From positions 212,736 through 276,735 of the forward strand of contig NZ_JAPKNA010000006.1 of the NCBI RefSeq assembly GCF_026344135.1: a stretch of DNA of 64,000 nt, read 5' to 3'. How positions within the stretch are numbered: the stretch's first letter is position 1; each line of letters opens with the position of its first letter. The notes beneath the pieces were generated by a model that ran no database searches, was not told the origin of the DNA, and saw only the letters and a list, made by a program, of their open reading frames with translations. This DNA is from Alcaligenes parafaecalis (GTDB lineage: Bacteria > Pseudomonadota > Gammaproteobacteria > Burkholderiales > Burkholderiaceae_B). Of this stretch, positions 17,507 through 26,600 are shown piece by piece. The position numbers and the translations under genes were made by a program.

Positions 17507-18691
17507 TCAAGCGGCCTCAATGGCAATGGCTACGCCTTGACCGCCACCAATGCACAAGGTCGCCAGACCTTTCTGGCCACCACGGCGACGCAGTTCATGA
17601 ATCAGGGTGACCAACACGCGCGCACCGGACGCACCAATGGGGTGACCCAAGGCAATCGCACCGCCGTTGACGTTGACCTTGCTCATGTCCCACTGCAAGT
17701 CTTTGGCCACAGCCAGCGATTGGGCGGCAAAGGCTTCGTTGGCTTCGATCAGGTCCAGTTGATCAATTTCCCAACCCACTTTCTTCAAGACCTTGCGGCT
17801 GGCCGACACAGGGCCAATCCCCATGATGGCCGGGTCTACACCCGTGCTGGCCCAGCCACGAATCCACGCCAGAACGGGCAGACCCAATTCCTTGACCTTG
17901 TCGGCGCTGGCCAGCAAGAGCACCGCGGCACCATCATTAATGGTGGACGCGTTACCTGCCGTGACCGTGCCGTCTTTCTTGAAGGCAGGACGCAGCTTGG
18001 CCAGGGATTCCAGTGTGGTTTGTGCGCGTGGTTGCTCGTCGGCCTCGACACGGACAGGATCGCCTTTGCGCTGGGGCACGTCGATCGGGGTGATCTCGTC
18101 CTTGAAACGCCCAGCTTCCATGGCCGCTACAGCTTTACGCTGGGACTCCACCGCAAAAGCATCTTGCTGTTCACGGCTGATGTCATAACGCTCGGCCAGG
18201 TTTTCTGCCGTGATACCCATGTGGTAGTTATGGAAGGCATCAGTCAAACCGTCGCGCAGCAAGGTGTCGTCCATCATGGCGTGGCCCAGGCCCAAACCTG
18301 TGCGCGCCTTGTGCACCACAAAGGGAGCCAGGCTCATGCTTTCCTGACCACCGGCCAGCACCAGATCCGCATCACCCAAGGCAATGGCCTGCGCCGCCAG
18401 ATGCACCGCTTTCAGGCCCGAACCGCAGAGCTTGTTCAGGGACATGGAGGGGACTTCATAAGGCAGGCCAGCGTTCACGGCCGCCTGGCGAGCCGGGTTC
18501 TGCCCGGCTCCAGCAGTCAGAATCTGACCCAGAATGACTTCATCAATCTGTTCGGCTGCCACGCCTGTGCTCTGGAGCACGGCACGAATCAGTTGTGCGC
18601 TCAAATCATGGGCGGGCACCGTAGACAGCCCCCCTTGAAAGCGTCCAATGGGGGTACGAGTCGCCGCAACAATCGCGATATCTTTGTGCAT
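17507..18691 (-). CDS. phaA: Acetyl-CoA acetyltransferase (beta-ketothiolase)
   Basis: Condenses two acetyl-CoA to acetoacetyl-CoA, the first step of PHB synthesis; cytoplasmic. Thiolase landmarks are all present: acyl-accepting Cys in LNKLCGSGLKAV near residue 88, the GHPIGASGAR His near 348, and CIGGGQGVA with the second Cys near 378. 394 residues, normal for PhaA. The start MHKDIAIV is chosen because AAAGGA lies six bases before it; an ATG 15 bases upstream overlaps that site. It lies between phaB and the DUF3141 gene in one minus-strand run. Confidence 0.95.
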   Translation of the reverse strand: MHKDIAIVAATRTPIGRFQGGLSTVPAHDLSAQLIRAVLQSTGVAAEQIDEVILGQILTAGAGQNPARQAAVNAGLPYEVPSMSLNKLCGSGLKAVHLAAQAIALGDADLVLAGGQESMSLAPFVVHKARTGLGLGHAMMDDTLLRDGLTDAFHNYHMGITAENLAERYDISREQQDAFAVESQRKAVAAMEAGRFKDEITPIDVPQRKGDPVRVEADEQPRAQTTLESLAKLRPAFKKDGTVTAGNASTINDGAAVLLLASADKVKELGLPVLAWIRGWASTGVDPAIMGIGPVSASRKVLKKVGWEIDQLDLIEANEAFAAQSLAVAKDLQWDMSKVNVNGGAIALGHPIGASGARVLVTLIHELRRRGGQKGLATLCIGGGQGVAIAIEAA

Positions 18692-18761
18692 ATCCATTCC
18701 TTTCATAAGTCGCAGGCCCGACTAGCGGGCCCATACAGGCAGCAGCCGAACCGAGTCGGGC

Positions 18762-19508
18762 TCAGTACATATGCTGGCCGCCATTCATGGCGACATTACT
18801 ACCCGTCATAAATCCGGCTGCTTCGCTGGCAATAAAAGTAACCAAGGCCGCGATTTCCTCCGGCTTGCCCAGACGGCCCACAGGAATGCCCGCGATGATG
18901 CTGTTACGCACATCTTCAGGCACAGCCATGACCATTTGCGTGGCCAGATAACCGGGGGAGATCGTATTCACCGTCACGCCCTTGCGCGCCACTTCCTGAG
19001 CCAGCGCCTTGGTAAAGCCGTGCATCCCTGCCTTGGCGGCCGAGTAGTTGGTTTGACCAAACTGCCCCTTGCTGCCATTAATAGAAGAGATATTGATCAC
19101 ACGGCCCCAGCCACGCTCCAGCATGCTGTCAATAAAGGGCTTGGTGACGTTAAAGACCGAGTCCAGATTGACGCGCAAAACATCGTCCCATTTGTCTTTA
19201 CTCAATTTGCGGAAGGTGCCGTCGCGCGTAATACCGGCGTTATTGATCAGGATGTCGACCTGCTGACCATCCTTTGCAATCGCCCGCGCCATTTGCTGGC
19301 ACGACTCGAAGTCCGCCACATCAACGTGATAGCCCTGGAACACATAGCCTGCGTCGGCCTGCTCTTTCAGCCAGATCTGGGCATCAGCATCGCTGCGCGA
19401 GTGAGTCACCAGAACATGGTGACCCGCATCATGCAAAGCACGGGCGATCTCTTGACCCAGACCGCCCATACCACCTGTCACCAACGCAGTGCGTTTAACC
19501 GTAGACAT
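18762..19508 (-). CDS. phaB: Acetoacetyl-CoA reductase
   Basis: Reduces acetoacetyl-CoA to (R)-3-hydroxybutyryl-CoA with NADPH, second step of PHB synthesis. SDR fold: TGGMGGLG near residue 12, NNAGITRDGTF near 88, catalytic Ser in NISSINGSKGQFGQTNY, then YSAAKAG with Tyr and Lys. NISSINGSKGQFGQTNYSA is highly characteristic of PhaB. 248 residues. It lies between phaP (5 bp upstream) and phaA (70 bp downstream), confirming the assignment. Confidence 0.96.
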   Translation of the reverse strand: MSTVKRTALVTGGMGGLGQEIARALHDAGHHVLVTHSRSDADAQIWLKEQADAGYVFQGYHVDVADFESCQQMARAIAKDGQQVDILINNAGITRDGTFRKLSKDKWDDVLRVNLDSVFNVTKPFIDSMLERGWGRVINISSINGSKGQFGQTNYSAAKAGMHGFTKALAQEVARKGVTVNTISPGYLATQMVMAVPEDVRNSIIAGIPVGRLGKPEEIAALVTFIASEAAGFMTGSNVAMNGGQHMY

Positions 19509-19513
19509 ACCGC

Positions 19514-19960
19514 TTATGCTCCCTTTTTAGTGTCAGAGGCGCTGGCAGCATTTGCCCAAGGTGCGCCCCACTGCTTGAAAATATCCATGACTGGCACAGC
19601 GGCGCTGGTGTTGCTGACCACGCCCATGACCGACTTCTGCCAGGCTTCCAGCGCTTCTTGCAAACCGTTGGTGAACTCGGTCTGGTTCTGAATGGCCAGT
19701 TCATTGATGGTCTGGCTGTCATTCACACCGTGCTGGAACAAACGCCAGAAGGTGTCGGCAGGCAAGGTCGCCAGAGACTGCCAATTGCCGGTTTGCAGCA
19801 GGCCTTCAATTTCAGCCGTGGTCTGCTCCATGCTCCTCATGCTGCTTTTCTGTACGGACTCCAACCAACGATGACCACCCGCCTGCAGCAGGCGGGTGAT
19901 ACGCAGTTGCAACTCAACATTAGCCTTGTACAGATCCAGGGGAAGTGTCTCCATGCTCAT
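19514..19960 (-). CDS. phaP: Phasin family protein
   Basis: Granule-associated phasin coating PHB inclusions. 148 residues, largely amphipathic helix, with the phasin pattern LYKANVELQLRITRLLQAGGHRWLE and repeated Q/E-rich heptads. No Cys and no signal peptide. AAGGAGATTTCG precedes the ATG. First gene of the phaP-B-A-DUF3141-SDR-SDR run; an intrinsic terminator from the exporter operon lies directly upstream, so a promoter must lie in the short gap or transcription must read through. Shorter than the commonest phasins (about 180-190 residues) but within range. Confidence 0.85.
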   Translation of the reverse strand: MSMETLPLDLYKANVELQLRITRLLQAGGHRWLESVQKSSMRSMEQTTAEIEGLLQTGNWQSLATLPADTFWRLFQHGVNDSQTINELAIQNQTEFTNGLQEALEAWQKSVMGVVSNTSAAVPVMDIFKQWGAPWANAASASDTKKGA

Positions 19961-19976
19961 CGAAATCTCCTTAAAG

Positions 19977-20000
19977 GAAAAAAGTGCCCCCTGAGGGGGC
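19977..20000 (-). terminator. Intrinsic terminator of the ABC exporter operon
   Basis: On the minus strand GCCCCC-TCA-GGGGGC is followed by a run of six T after AC. It lies just after the yhhJ-like gene and separates the exporter operon from phaP. Confidence 0.8.
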
Positions 20001-20008
20001 CCAGTCCA

Positions 20009-21133
20009 TCAAGCCATCTGAGAGATGGTGTTACGAAAACGCCGCAGCGACAGGACAAACAGGGCTGTCCCAATCACCAGCAGGGCTAAAAAGGGTTGCC
20101 ATACGGTTTCAATACCAGCACCGCGGAACAATATGGCCTGCCCTAAAGACACGAAGTGCGTAGTGGGGGCCAGTTGCATCAGGTTTTGCACAATTTCCGG
20201 CATGCTCTCACGGGGCGTGCGACCGCCCGAGAGCAAGTTCATGGGCAACAAGGTCAACATCAGGAGCAAACCGAATTGCGGCATGCTGCGCGACAAGGTG
20301 GCCAGATAAATACCCATGGAGGTCATGGCAAACAGACACAGCACCGCACCACACAAGAACAGCGGGATAGAACCTTCAATAGGAACGCCCAACAATCCGC
20401 GCACCACAAAATTGAGCGAAGCCGCCGTGGCAATCAGCACCACCAGACCCATCGCCGTGACTTTGGAGGCCATGATCTCGCCCGGTGTAACGGGCATCAC
20501 CAGCAAGTGTTCGATGGTGCCGTGCTCACGCTCCCGAATCAGGGCAGCCCCGGTCAGGATGATGGACAACATGGCCACCGAGTTGATGACCTCGGCAATA
20601 CTGCCGAACCAGGCTTTTTCCAGTGTGGGGTTAAAACGAATCCGCAAGGCCAGATCCACCGGCAAGGTATCAATGCTGCGATAACGCCGCACGAACTCGT
20701 TGACCTCGCCCATCACCACCTGCTGGATGTAGTTATTGCCGGTAAAAGCCTGACTCATGCGGGTAGCATCAATGTTCAATTGCACTTCAGGACTGCGCCC
20801 GGCCAGCACGTCACGCTGAAAATTGGGGGGAATATTCAGCACAAAGGTGAACGCCCCCGTATCCATGCCCGAGTCCATTTCTCCGTACTCGATCATGTGC
20901 GGGTGAATGAATTCCGGCGGATAAAAGGCCGAGGTAATACGGGCCGACAAAGGGCTTTGATCCTGATCCACAATCGCAATCGGTGCGTTGTTCAGGGTTT
21001 CCGGCTGGGCCGTTGCCGAGGTGTAAATCGAGACCGAGAACACATATACGATGAGCAGCAACATCATGGGGTCGCGCGCCAGGCTCCACAGCTCTTTGCG
21101 ACCCAGCAACAGCACATTCTTGAGTTTTCTCAT
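20009..21133 (-). CDS. ABC-2 type permease, YhhJ-like
   Basis: Inner-membrane permease of an ABC exporter. 374 residues: one N-terminal membrane segment (LLLIVYVFSVSIYTSA), a large periplasmic loop of about 145 residues, then five or so C-terminal segments with the ABC-2 signature region REREHGTIEHLLVMPVTPGEI. It starts one base after the stop of the rbbA-like gene and is the last gene of the OMP-HlyD-ABC-permease operon. The order matches Escherichia coli yhiI-rbbA-yhhJ. Confidence 0.88.
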   Translation of the reverse strand: MRKLKNVLLLGRKELWSLARDPMMLLLIVYVFSVSIYTSATAQPETLNNAPIAIVDQDQSPLSARITSAFYPPEFIHPHMIEYGEMDSGMDTGAFTFVLNIPPNFQRDVLAGRSPEVQLNIDATRMSQAFTGNNYIQQVVMGEVNEFVRRYRSIDTLPVDLALRIRFNPTLEKAWFGSIAEVINSVAMLSIILTGAALIREREHGTIEHLLVMPVTPGEIMASKVTAMGLVVLIATAASLNFVVRGLLGVPIEGSIPLFLCGAVLCLFAMTSMGIYLATLSRSMPQFGLLLMLTLLPMNLLSGGRTPRESMPEIVQNLMQLAPTTHFVSLGQAILFRGAGIETVWQPFLALLVIGTALFVLSLRRFRNTISQMA

Positions 21134-21134
21134 C

Positions 21135-23876
21135 TCACTTCTCCTGCTTTTTCAGCAGCATGACTGCCGCACCCAACACCACCGGAATCGCCAAAAGCAA
21201 AGCGAACAAAGCACCATGCAGATCCGAGAAAGTCAGCGCCTTGTTAAATACCCCGCGACTGATGTTGAACATATGGGTGGCCGGGTAAACTTCGCCCGCC
21301 CAGCGGCTGATCCCTTCCATGGAAGACACCGGATTCAACAAACCGGACAGTTGCGTGGCGGGCAGCATGGTGCCAATCATGGCAAAGAACATGGCCGCGA
21401 TCTGGCTTTGCGTCACGGTGGACGCCACCAGACCCATGCCGGTTGAGATCACGCAGAACATCAAGGTCGCCACACTCAGGGTCAGGAAACTGCCCTTGAT
21501 CGGTACATCAAAGACCGTGATCGCCAATAGACACATGCACAAAAAGTTGATCATCGCCAAGCCGATATAGGGAATCTGCTTGCCCAGCAGAAACTCCACT
21601 CGCGTCACCGGCGTGACGTACAGATTGATGATGGAACCCAACTCTTTTTCGCGTACCACGGACAGCGCCGTCAACATGGCAGGCAGCATCAGCAAGAGCA
21701 CCGGAATCACCGCGGGCACCATGGCGGGCAAGCTCTTGACGTCCGGGTTGTAACGGTAACGGTCCTGAATACTGGCGGGCACTACCAAGGCCCCTGCCCC
21801 CAGGCGCTCCTTGGCCTGCGTAATCAGCCATTGCTGGTGCATGGCTTTGACGTAGCCTTGAATGGTCTCGGCGCGGGTTGGCATGGAGCCATCGACCCAG
21901 GCGGCAATTTCTGGTTTGCTGCCGCGCAGAACATCACGGCCAAAGCCGGGCGGGATTTCAATCGCCAGCGCAATCTTGCCGCGCCGCATTCTGTTGTCCA
22001 GGTCCTCGTAATCTGTCAGCGGCGGCTGCTCCAGAAAATAACGGGAACCGGACAGGTTCAAAGCATAGTTCTGGCTGATGCTAGTTTGATCGCGGTCCAG
22101 CACGGCGTAGCGCAAATCCTCTACGTCCAGTGTGATACCAAAACCCATCACAAACAGCAAAATCAGGGAACCGGCCAGGGCCAGGGTCGCTCGTACCGGG
22201 TCCCGACGTAGCTCCAGCGCCTCGCGCCAGGTGTAGCTTAGTAGACGCTGCAAGCTGAAACGGTCTGGTTTGCCGCCATGTTCCTGTTCATCAGAAACCA
22301 CGGCCTGTTCTGTCGCGGCTTCCACTTCTGGCTCAGGACCACTCGCTTCCAGCAGGTAGCCGATAAAAGCCTCTTCCAGATCAGCAGCACCGCGTTTTTT
22401 AACCAGATTGGCCGGTGTGTCGCTATCCAGCACTTTACCAGCATGCATCATGGACATGCGGTCGCAACGCTCGGCCTCGTTCATGAAGTGGGTCGAGATA
22501 AAGATCGTGACCTTGTCGCGGCGGGATAACTCAATCAGCAAGCGCCAGAAATTATCACGTGCTACCGGGTCCACGCCGGAGGTGGGTTCATCCAGGATCA
22601 GCAGCTCGGGTTTATGCACCATCGCGACTGCCAAAGACAAACGCTGACGCATCCCCAAAGGAATGGCGTCAGGCAGGCGATCCAGAATCTGCCCCAGATC
22701 AAAGCGCTCCACCATCTCGGCGACACGAGCCTCAACCTCCTCGGCAGGAACGTGGAAAAGCTGAGCGTGCAGCACCAGGTTTTGTCGTACGGTCAGTTCG
22801 CTATACAGGGAGAAAGCCTGCGACATATAACCCACGCGACGGCGGGTATCAATGTCTTTAGGATTCACCTCGTGACCGAACAGCCAGGCCTGACCTTCAG
22901 ACGCGGGCAACAGCCCGGTCAGCATCTTCATGGTGGTGGACTTGCCACAACCATTCGAGCCCAGGAAGCCGAAAATCTCCCCGCGTCGGATGCGGAAGGA
23001 CACGCTGTCGACAGCCGTAAAGTCACCAAAACGAATCGTCAGCCCTTCGGCTTCAATTGCGATATCGTCGGCATCCACCTCCAGAGGCGGAATTTCTACT
23101 GCTTTATGGCCTTGGCGTTTGTCGTCAGGCAGCAAGCGGATAAAGGCCTGCTCCAGACTTTTACTTTCGGTACGCTCCAGCAATTCCTTGGGCGTGCCGG
23201 TAGCCAGAATCTGGCCATCATCCATCGCCACCAGCCAGTCAAAGCGCTGGGCTTCGTCCATATAGGCGGTGGCCACAATTACGCTCATGCTGGGTCGTTC
23301 GATGCGAATACGCTCGATCAAGTCCCAGAACTGCTTGCGAGCCAAGGGGTCAACACCGGTGGTGGGTTCGTCCAGCAGCAGAAAATCCGGGTCGTGAATC
23401 AGTGCGCAGCACAGACCCAGCTTTTGTTTCATACCACCGGACAACTTGCCAGCCGGACGGGTCAAAAAGGGATACAGGCCCGTGCTACGCGTCAAGTCAT
23501 CAATGCGACGGCGACGCTCGGCGGCATCATGCCCAAACAGGCGGCCAAAGAACTGCAAGTTCTCTTCCACCGACAAGGTGGGATACAGGTTCTTGCCCAG
23601 ACCTTGAGGCATGTAGGCAATGCGCGGGCAAATCTGGTCGCGATGGCTTTTTTCCGCCATATCGCCACCCAGCACTTCAATGCGCCCTTCCTGAATGACG
23701 CGAGCACCCGCCAGCAGGGACAGCAAGCTGGATTTACCCACGCCGTCAGGACCAATCAGTCCGACCATGCAAGCGGCAGGAACATCCAGGCTTAAACGAT
23801 CCAGTGCGAGCGTGTCGCCATAACGCTGACTAAGCTCAACAACGCGAGCAACGGCCGCCGCTTGCTGCTTGGGCAT
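21135..23876 (-). CDS. Fused double-ATPase plus ABC-2 permease, RbbA-like
   Basis: A 913-residue fusion of two ABC ATPase domains and a C-terminal ABC-2 permease. Domain 1: Walker A GPDGVGKSS, signature LSGGMKQKLG, Walker B FLLLDEPTTGVD. Domain 2: Walker A GSNGCGKSTT, Walker B LLILDEPTSGVD. In domain 2 the signature region reads PLGMRQRLSLA rather than LSGG, a degenerate site. The permease follows from about residue 560, with REKELGSIINLYVTPVTRVE. Same architecture as E. coli RbbA. Four bases separate it from the HlyD gene upstream. Confidence 0.9.
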   Translation of the reverse strand: MPKQQAAAVARVVELSQRYGDTLALDRLSLDVPAACMVGLIGPDGVGKSSLLSLLAGARVIQEGRIEVLGGDMAEKSHRDQICPRIAYMPQGLGKNLYPTLSVEENLQFFGRLFGHDAAERRRRIDDLTRSTGLYPFLTRPAGKLSGGMKQKLGLCCALIHDPDFLLLDEPTTGVDPLARKQFWDLIERIRIERPSMSVIVATAYMDEAQRFDWLVAMDDGQILATGTPKELLERTESKSLEQAFIRLLPDDKRQGHKAVEIPPLEVDADDIAIEAEGLTIRFGDFTAVDSVSFRIRRGEIFGFLGSNGCGKSTTMKMLTGLLPASEGQAWLFGHEVNPKDIDTRRRVGYMSQAFSLYSELTVRQNLVLHAQLFHVPAEEVEARVAEMVERFDLGQILDRLPDAIPLGMRQRLSLAVAMVHKPELLILDEPTSGVDPVARDNFWRLLIELSRRDKVTIFISTHFMNEAERCDRMSMMHAGKVLDSDTPANLVKKRGAADLEEAFIGYLLEASGPEPEVEAATEQAVVSDEQEHGGKPDRFSLQRLLSYTWREALELRRDPVRATLALAGSLILLFVMGFGITLDVEDLRYAVLDRDQTSISQNYALNLSGSRYFLEQPPLTDYEDLDNRMRRGKIALAIEIPPGFGRDVLRGSKPEIAAWVDGSMPTRAETIQGYVKAMHQQWLITQAKERLGAGALVVPASIQDRYRYNPDVKSLPAMVPAVIPVLLLMLPAMLTALSVVREKELGSIINLYVTPVTRVEFLLGKQIPYIGLAMINFLCMCLLAITVFDVPIKGSFLTLSVATLMFCVISTGMGLVASTVTQSQIAAMFFAMIGTMLPATQLSGLLNPVSSMEGISRWAGEVYPATHMFNISRGVFNKALTFSDLHGALFALLLAIPVVLGAAVMLLKKQEK

Positions 23877-23879
23877 GGT

Positions 23880-24962
23880 TTACTCCGTCAAGGTAGAAGT
23901 CAGCGACTCAGGCCAACTGGCATTGGGGTCCAGCTTCACCCAGGCCACACCGGGCAAGCCGGTCTTGACTTGCTCCAGGTGCTTTTTCAGCAATTCAGGG
24001 GCAATCTGGGCCTTGACGCGGAACATCAGCTTTTGGCGCTCCGAGGCAGTTTCTACGCTCTTGGGCGTGAACTGGGCCGAGCTGGCCACGAAGGACACCG
24101 TAGCGGGGACCGGAATATTAGGGATGGCATCCAGCACCAGACGAACTTCGGTCCCCAGAGCGACCTTGCCCGCCACTTCGCTAGGCAGGAAGAAGGTCAT
24201 GTACACATCGGACAGGTCCAGCACGTTCAGCACACGACCACCGGCACCCAGCACTTCACCGGGTTGAGCAACGCGGAATTGCACACGGCCATCGCGGGGG
24301 CTGACCAGCTTGCTGTCGCGCAAGTCGGCTTCGATACGGGCGACAGCGGCCGTGGCGGCTTCCACGGCAGAACGTGCGCCAATCAACTGAGCTTTAGCAG
24401 CGTTAATAGCGGCTTCTGCTGCGGTGGCCTGGGCCTTGGTAGCAGCAACGGCAGCCTGAGCACCACGCACACGGGCGCGGTCATCATCCAGTTCCTGAGC
24501 CGAGGCGGCGCCTTCTTTGGACAAGGTGGTGGAACGGGCCAGACGACGTTGGGCCGCATCCAGCTCCGACTCACGCTGACCAATCAAAGCTTTGGCGGCG
24601 ATGGCATCACTTTCACGCAAGGCCACTTGAGCCTCAGAGGCAGCCACATTGTTTTCTGCCTGACGCAAACCGGCTACCGCTTCATCCCGAGCCGCTTCCA
24701 GGCTGTCTTGCTGCATGATGGCCAGAACCTCGCCTTCCTTCACGAAGTCGCCTTCATGAGCGGCAATGCTCTGGATACGGCCGGCAAACTTGGTGGAGAT
24801 ATCAATCTCGGTGGCTTCGATACGGCCATTGCCGCTCACAAAGCCTTCTCCCGGGCCAGTGTTGGACATTTTCTGCCATGCCCACCAACCCAGGCCAAGA
24901 ACCCCAGCAACGATCAGGACAGGAACAAGATTTTTTTTCAAAGAGGAAGATTGTTTGCTCAT
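23880..24962 (-). CDS. HlyD-family periplasmic adaptor, YhiI-like
   Basis: Membrane-fusion protein linking the inner-membrane ABC exporter to the outer-membrane channel. 360 residues: one N-terminal membrane anchor (LVPVLIVAGVLGLGWWAW), a lipoyl half-motif (NGRIEATEIDISTKFAGRI), a long Ala/Glu/Arg-rich helical hairpin (about 85-205), and the second half-motif (SPRDGRVQFRVAQPGEVLGAGGRV). It overlaps the upstream OMP gene by four bases (ATGA), so is translationally coupled. Confidence 0.92.
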   Translation of the reverse strand: MSKQSSSLKKNLVPVLIVAGVLGLGWWAWQKMSNTGPGEGFVSGNGRIEATEIDISTKFAGRIQSIAAHEGDFVKEGEVLAIMQQDSLEAARDEAVAGLRQAENNVAASEAQVALRESDAIAAKALIGQRESELDAAQRRLARSTTLSKEGAASAQELDDDRARVRGAQAAVAATKAQATAAEAAINAAKAQLIGARSAVEAATAAVARIEADLRDSKLVSPRDGRVQFRVAQPGEVLGAGGRVLNVLDLSDVYMTFFLPSEVAGKVALGTEVRLVLDAIPNIPVPATVSFVASSAQFTPKSVETASERQKLMFRVKAQIAPELLKKHLEQVKTGLPGVAWVKLDPNASWPESLTSTLTE

Positions 24963-26464
24963 AGCTGGCTCGAGGATGGATCCGAAGTAGAGGAGTTATG
25001 GGTGTTGGTCAGGGGCTCGGCGGGGTCCAGACCACCGCCCAAGGCGCTATACATGGCAATCTGGCTGGCCAGAAGCGCACGGCGCGTTTGCACGACTTGC
25101 TGCTCCACATCCAGCAAATCGCGCTGCGCATCCAGCACTTCCAGATAAGCGGCCGAGCCGTTGTCGTAACGCATTTGTGCCAAACGAGCGCGCTCGGTCT
25201 GGGCGCTTCGGGCCACTAACTGGACTTCCAGTTGCTGACTTAACCAATGACGGGTCGACAAGGCGTCTGACACTTCACGGAAGGCGGTTTGAATCGCTTT
25301 CTCGTACTCGGCAACACGCATGTCACGACGTACATAAGAGACGTCCAGATTGGCGCTGCGACGGCCGCCGTCAAAAATAGGCAGGGAAATGGTGGGGGCG
25401 AACATCCAGGCCTTGCTGCCTGAATCAAACAAGCCATCCAGCTCGGCACTGGCCGTACCAAAATTGCCTGTCAAGGCGATGCGCGGGAAGAAAGCGGCTC
25501 GCGCGGCACCAATATTGGCATTGGCCGCACGCAGCTTGTGTTCAGCTGCAATAATGTCGGGACGCCACATCATCAGGTCTGAAGGCAGGCCGGGGGCCAG
25601 TTCAGCCAGCATGACGTTTTCATTCAATGGCGCGCCAGTTGGGGAAACTCCAGGGTCTGCACCCAATAGCTGCTGCAGAGCATGCAGTTGCACAGCACGT
25701 TGCTGCTCCAACTGGGCCAGCATGGACTGGGCCTGGGTCAGCAAGGTTTGCACCTGGGTCACATCCAGTTTGGACGTTGCTCCTACCTCGTAGCGGCGGG
25801 AGAAAATACGGTAGGACTCCTGACGAGTCTCTACACTTTTACGAGCGATCTGCACACGCTCGTCCAGCTCGCGCACCACAATATAGTTATTGGCCACTTG
25901 CGAGACCAGAGCCACATGAACGGCTTGTCGGCCCGCTTCGGTCGCCAGCCAGCCTTGCAAGGCGGCATCTTCCAGACTACGGACCCGCCCCCACAAATCC
26001 AGTTCCCAACTGGTCAACCCGACTTGAGCGCGGTAATCGCCTCCCGTTACGGCCTGGCCGCTAGGATTCATATCCCCCGGCACGCGCGAACGAGCGGTCT
26101 GACCACCTACAGTAAATTCCGGGAAGCGTTCGCTACGCTGCAAATTCAGCATGGCGCGAGCCTCATCCACCCGCAGGACCGCCACGCGCATATCGCGGTT
26201 ATTTTCCAGTGCGGTCTCAATGAGCTTGCCCAGAACCGGATCTTTAAAGTACTCGCGCCAGCCCAAGTCGCGAGCTCGTACCGCAGTGGCCGAGCCAGCC
26301 GACAGGTCTGAATAGGCTTGCGGAACAGGGGAAGCTGGCTGATCGTAATCGGGCGCCATCGAGGCGCAACCCGCCAGGGTGACCAGCAAGGCAGCCAGCG
26401 CGAAATGAGGGCGACGCGCAGCGCTTCGGTGCTTGAGACTCAAATCGTAGGTCTGTGGGGCCAT
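24959..26464 (-). CDS. NodT-family outer-membrane efflux lipoprotein
   Basis: TolC-like outer-membrane channel for the exporter encoded downstream. 501 residues, with a lipobox (LVTLAGCASMAPDY) near residue 33, so it is a lipid-anchored NodT/OprM-type protein. Two repeated long helical halves are visible (LARDNNRDMRVA-type region and FREVSDALSTRHW region). First gene of the operon; its promoter must lie in the 136 bases between it and phaC. Confidence 0.9.
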   Translation of the reverse strand: MAPQTYDLSLKHRSAARRPHFALAALLVTLAGCASMAPDYDQPASPVPQAYSDLSAGSATAVRARDLGWREYFKDPVLGKLIETALENNRDMRVAVLRVDEARAMLNLQRSERFPEFTVGGQTARSRVPGDMNPSGQAVTGGDYRAQVGLTSWELDLWGRVRSLEDAALQGWLATEAGRQAVHVALVSQVANNYIVVRELDERVQIARKSVETRQESYRIFSRRYEVGATSKLDVTQVQTLLTQAQSMLAQLEQQRAVQLHALQQLLGADPGVSPTGAPLNENVMLAELAPGLPSDLMMWRPDIIAAEHKLRAANANIGAARAAFFPRIALTGNFGTASAELDGLFDSGSKAWMFAPTISLPIFDGGRRSANLDVSYVRRDMRVAEYEKAIQTAFREVSDALSTRHWLSQQLEVQLVARSAQTERARLAQMRYDNGSAAYLEVLDAQRDLLDVEQQVVQTRRALLASQIAMYSALGGGLDPAEPLTNTHNSSTSDPSSSQL

Positions 26465-26600
26465 TGTAAAAAATGCCTAATGAGAAAAAGGGAAACTGCC
26501 GTCAAGACAAAACAGCACGTCAGCGATGGGCTTGCGCCTATCGCCGACATAACACAGAGCGACAAGCTCACTGTTTAGCGAGCTTGCATGACCTGACTGC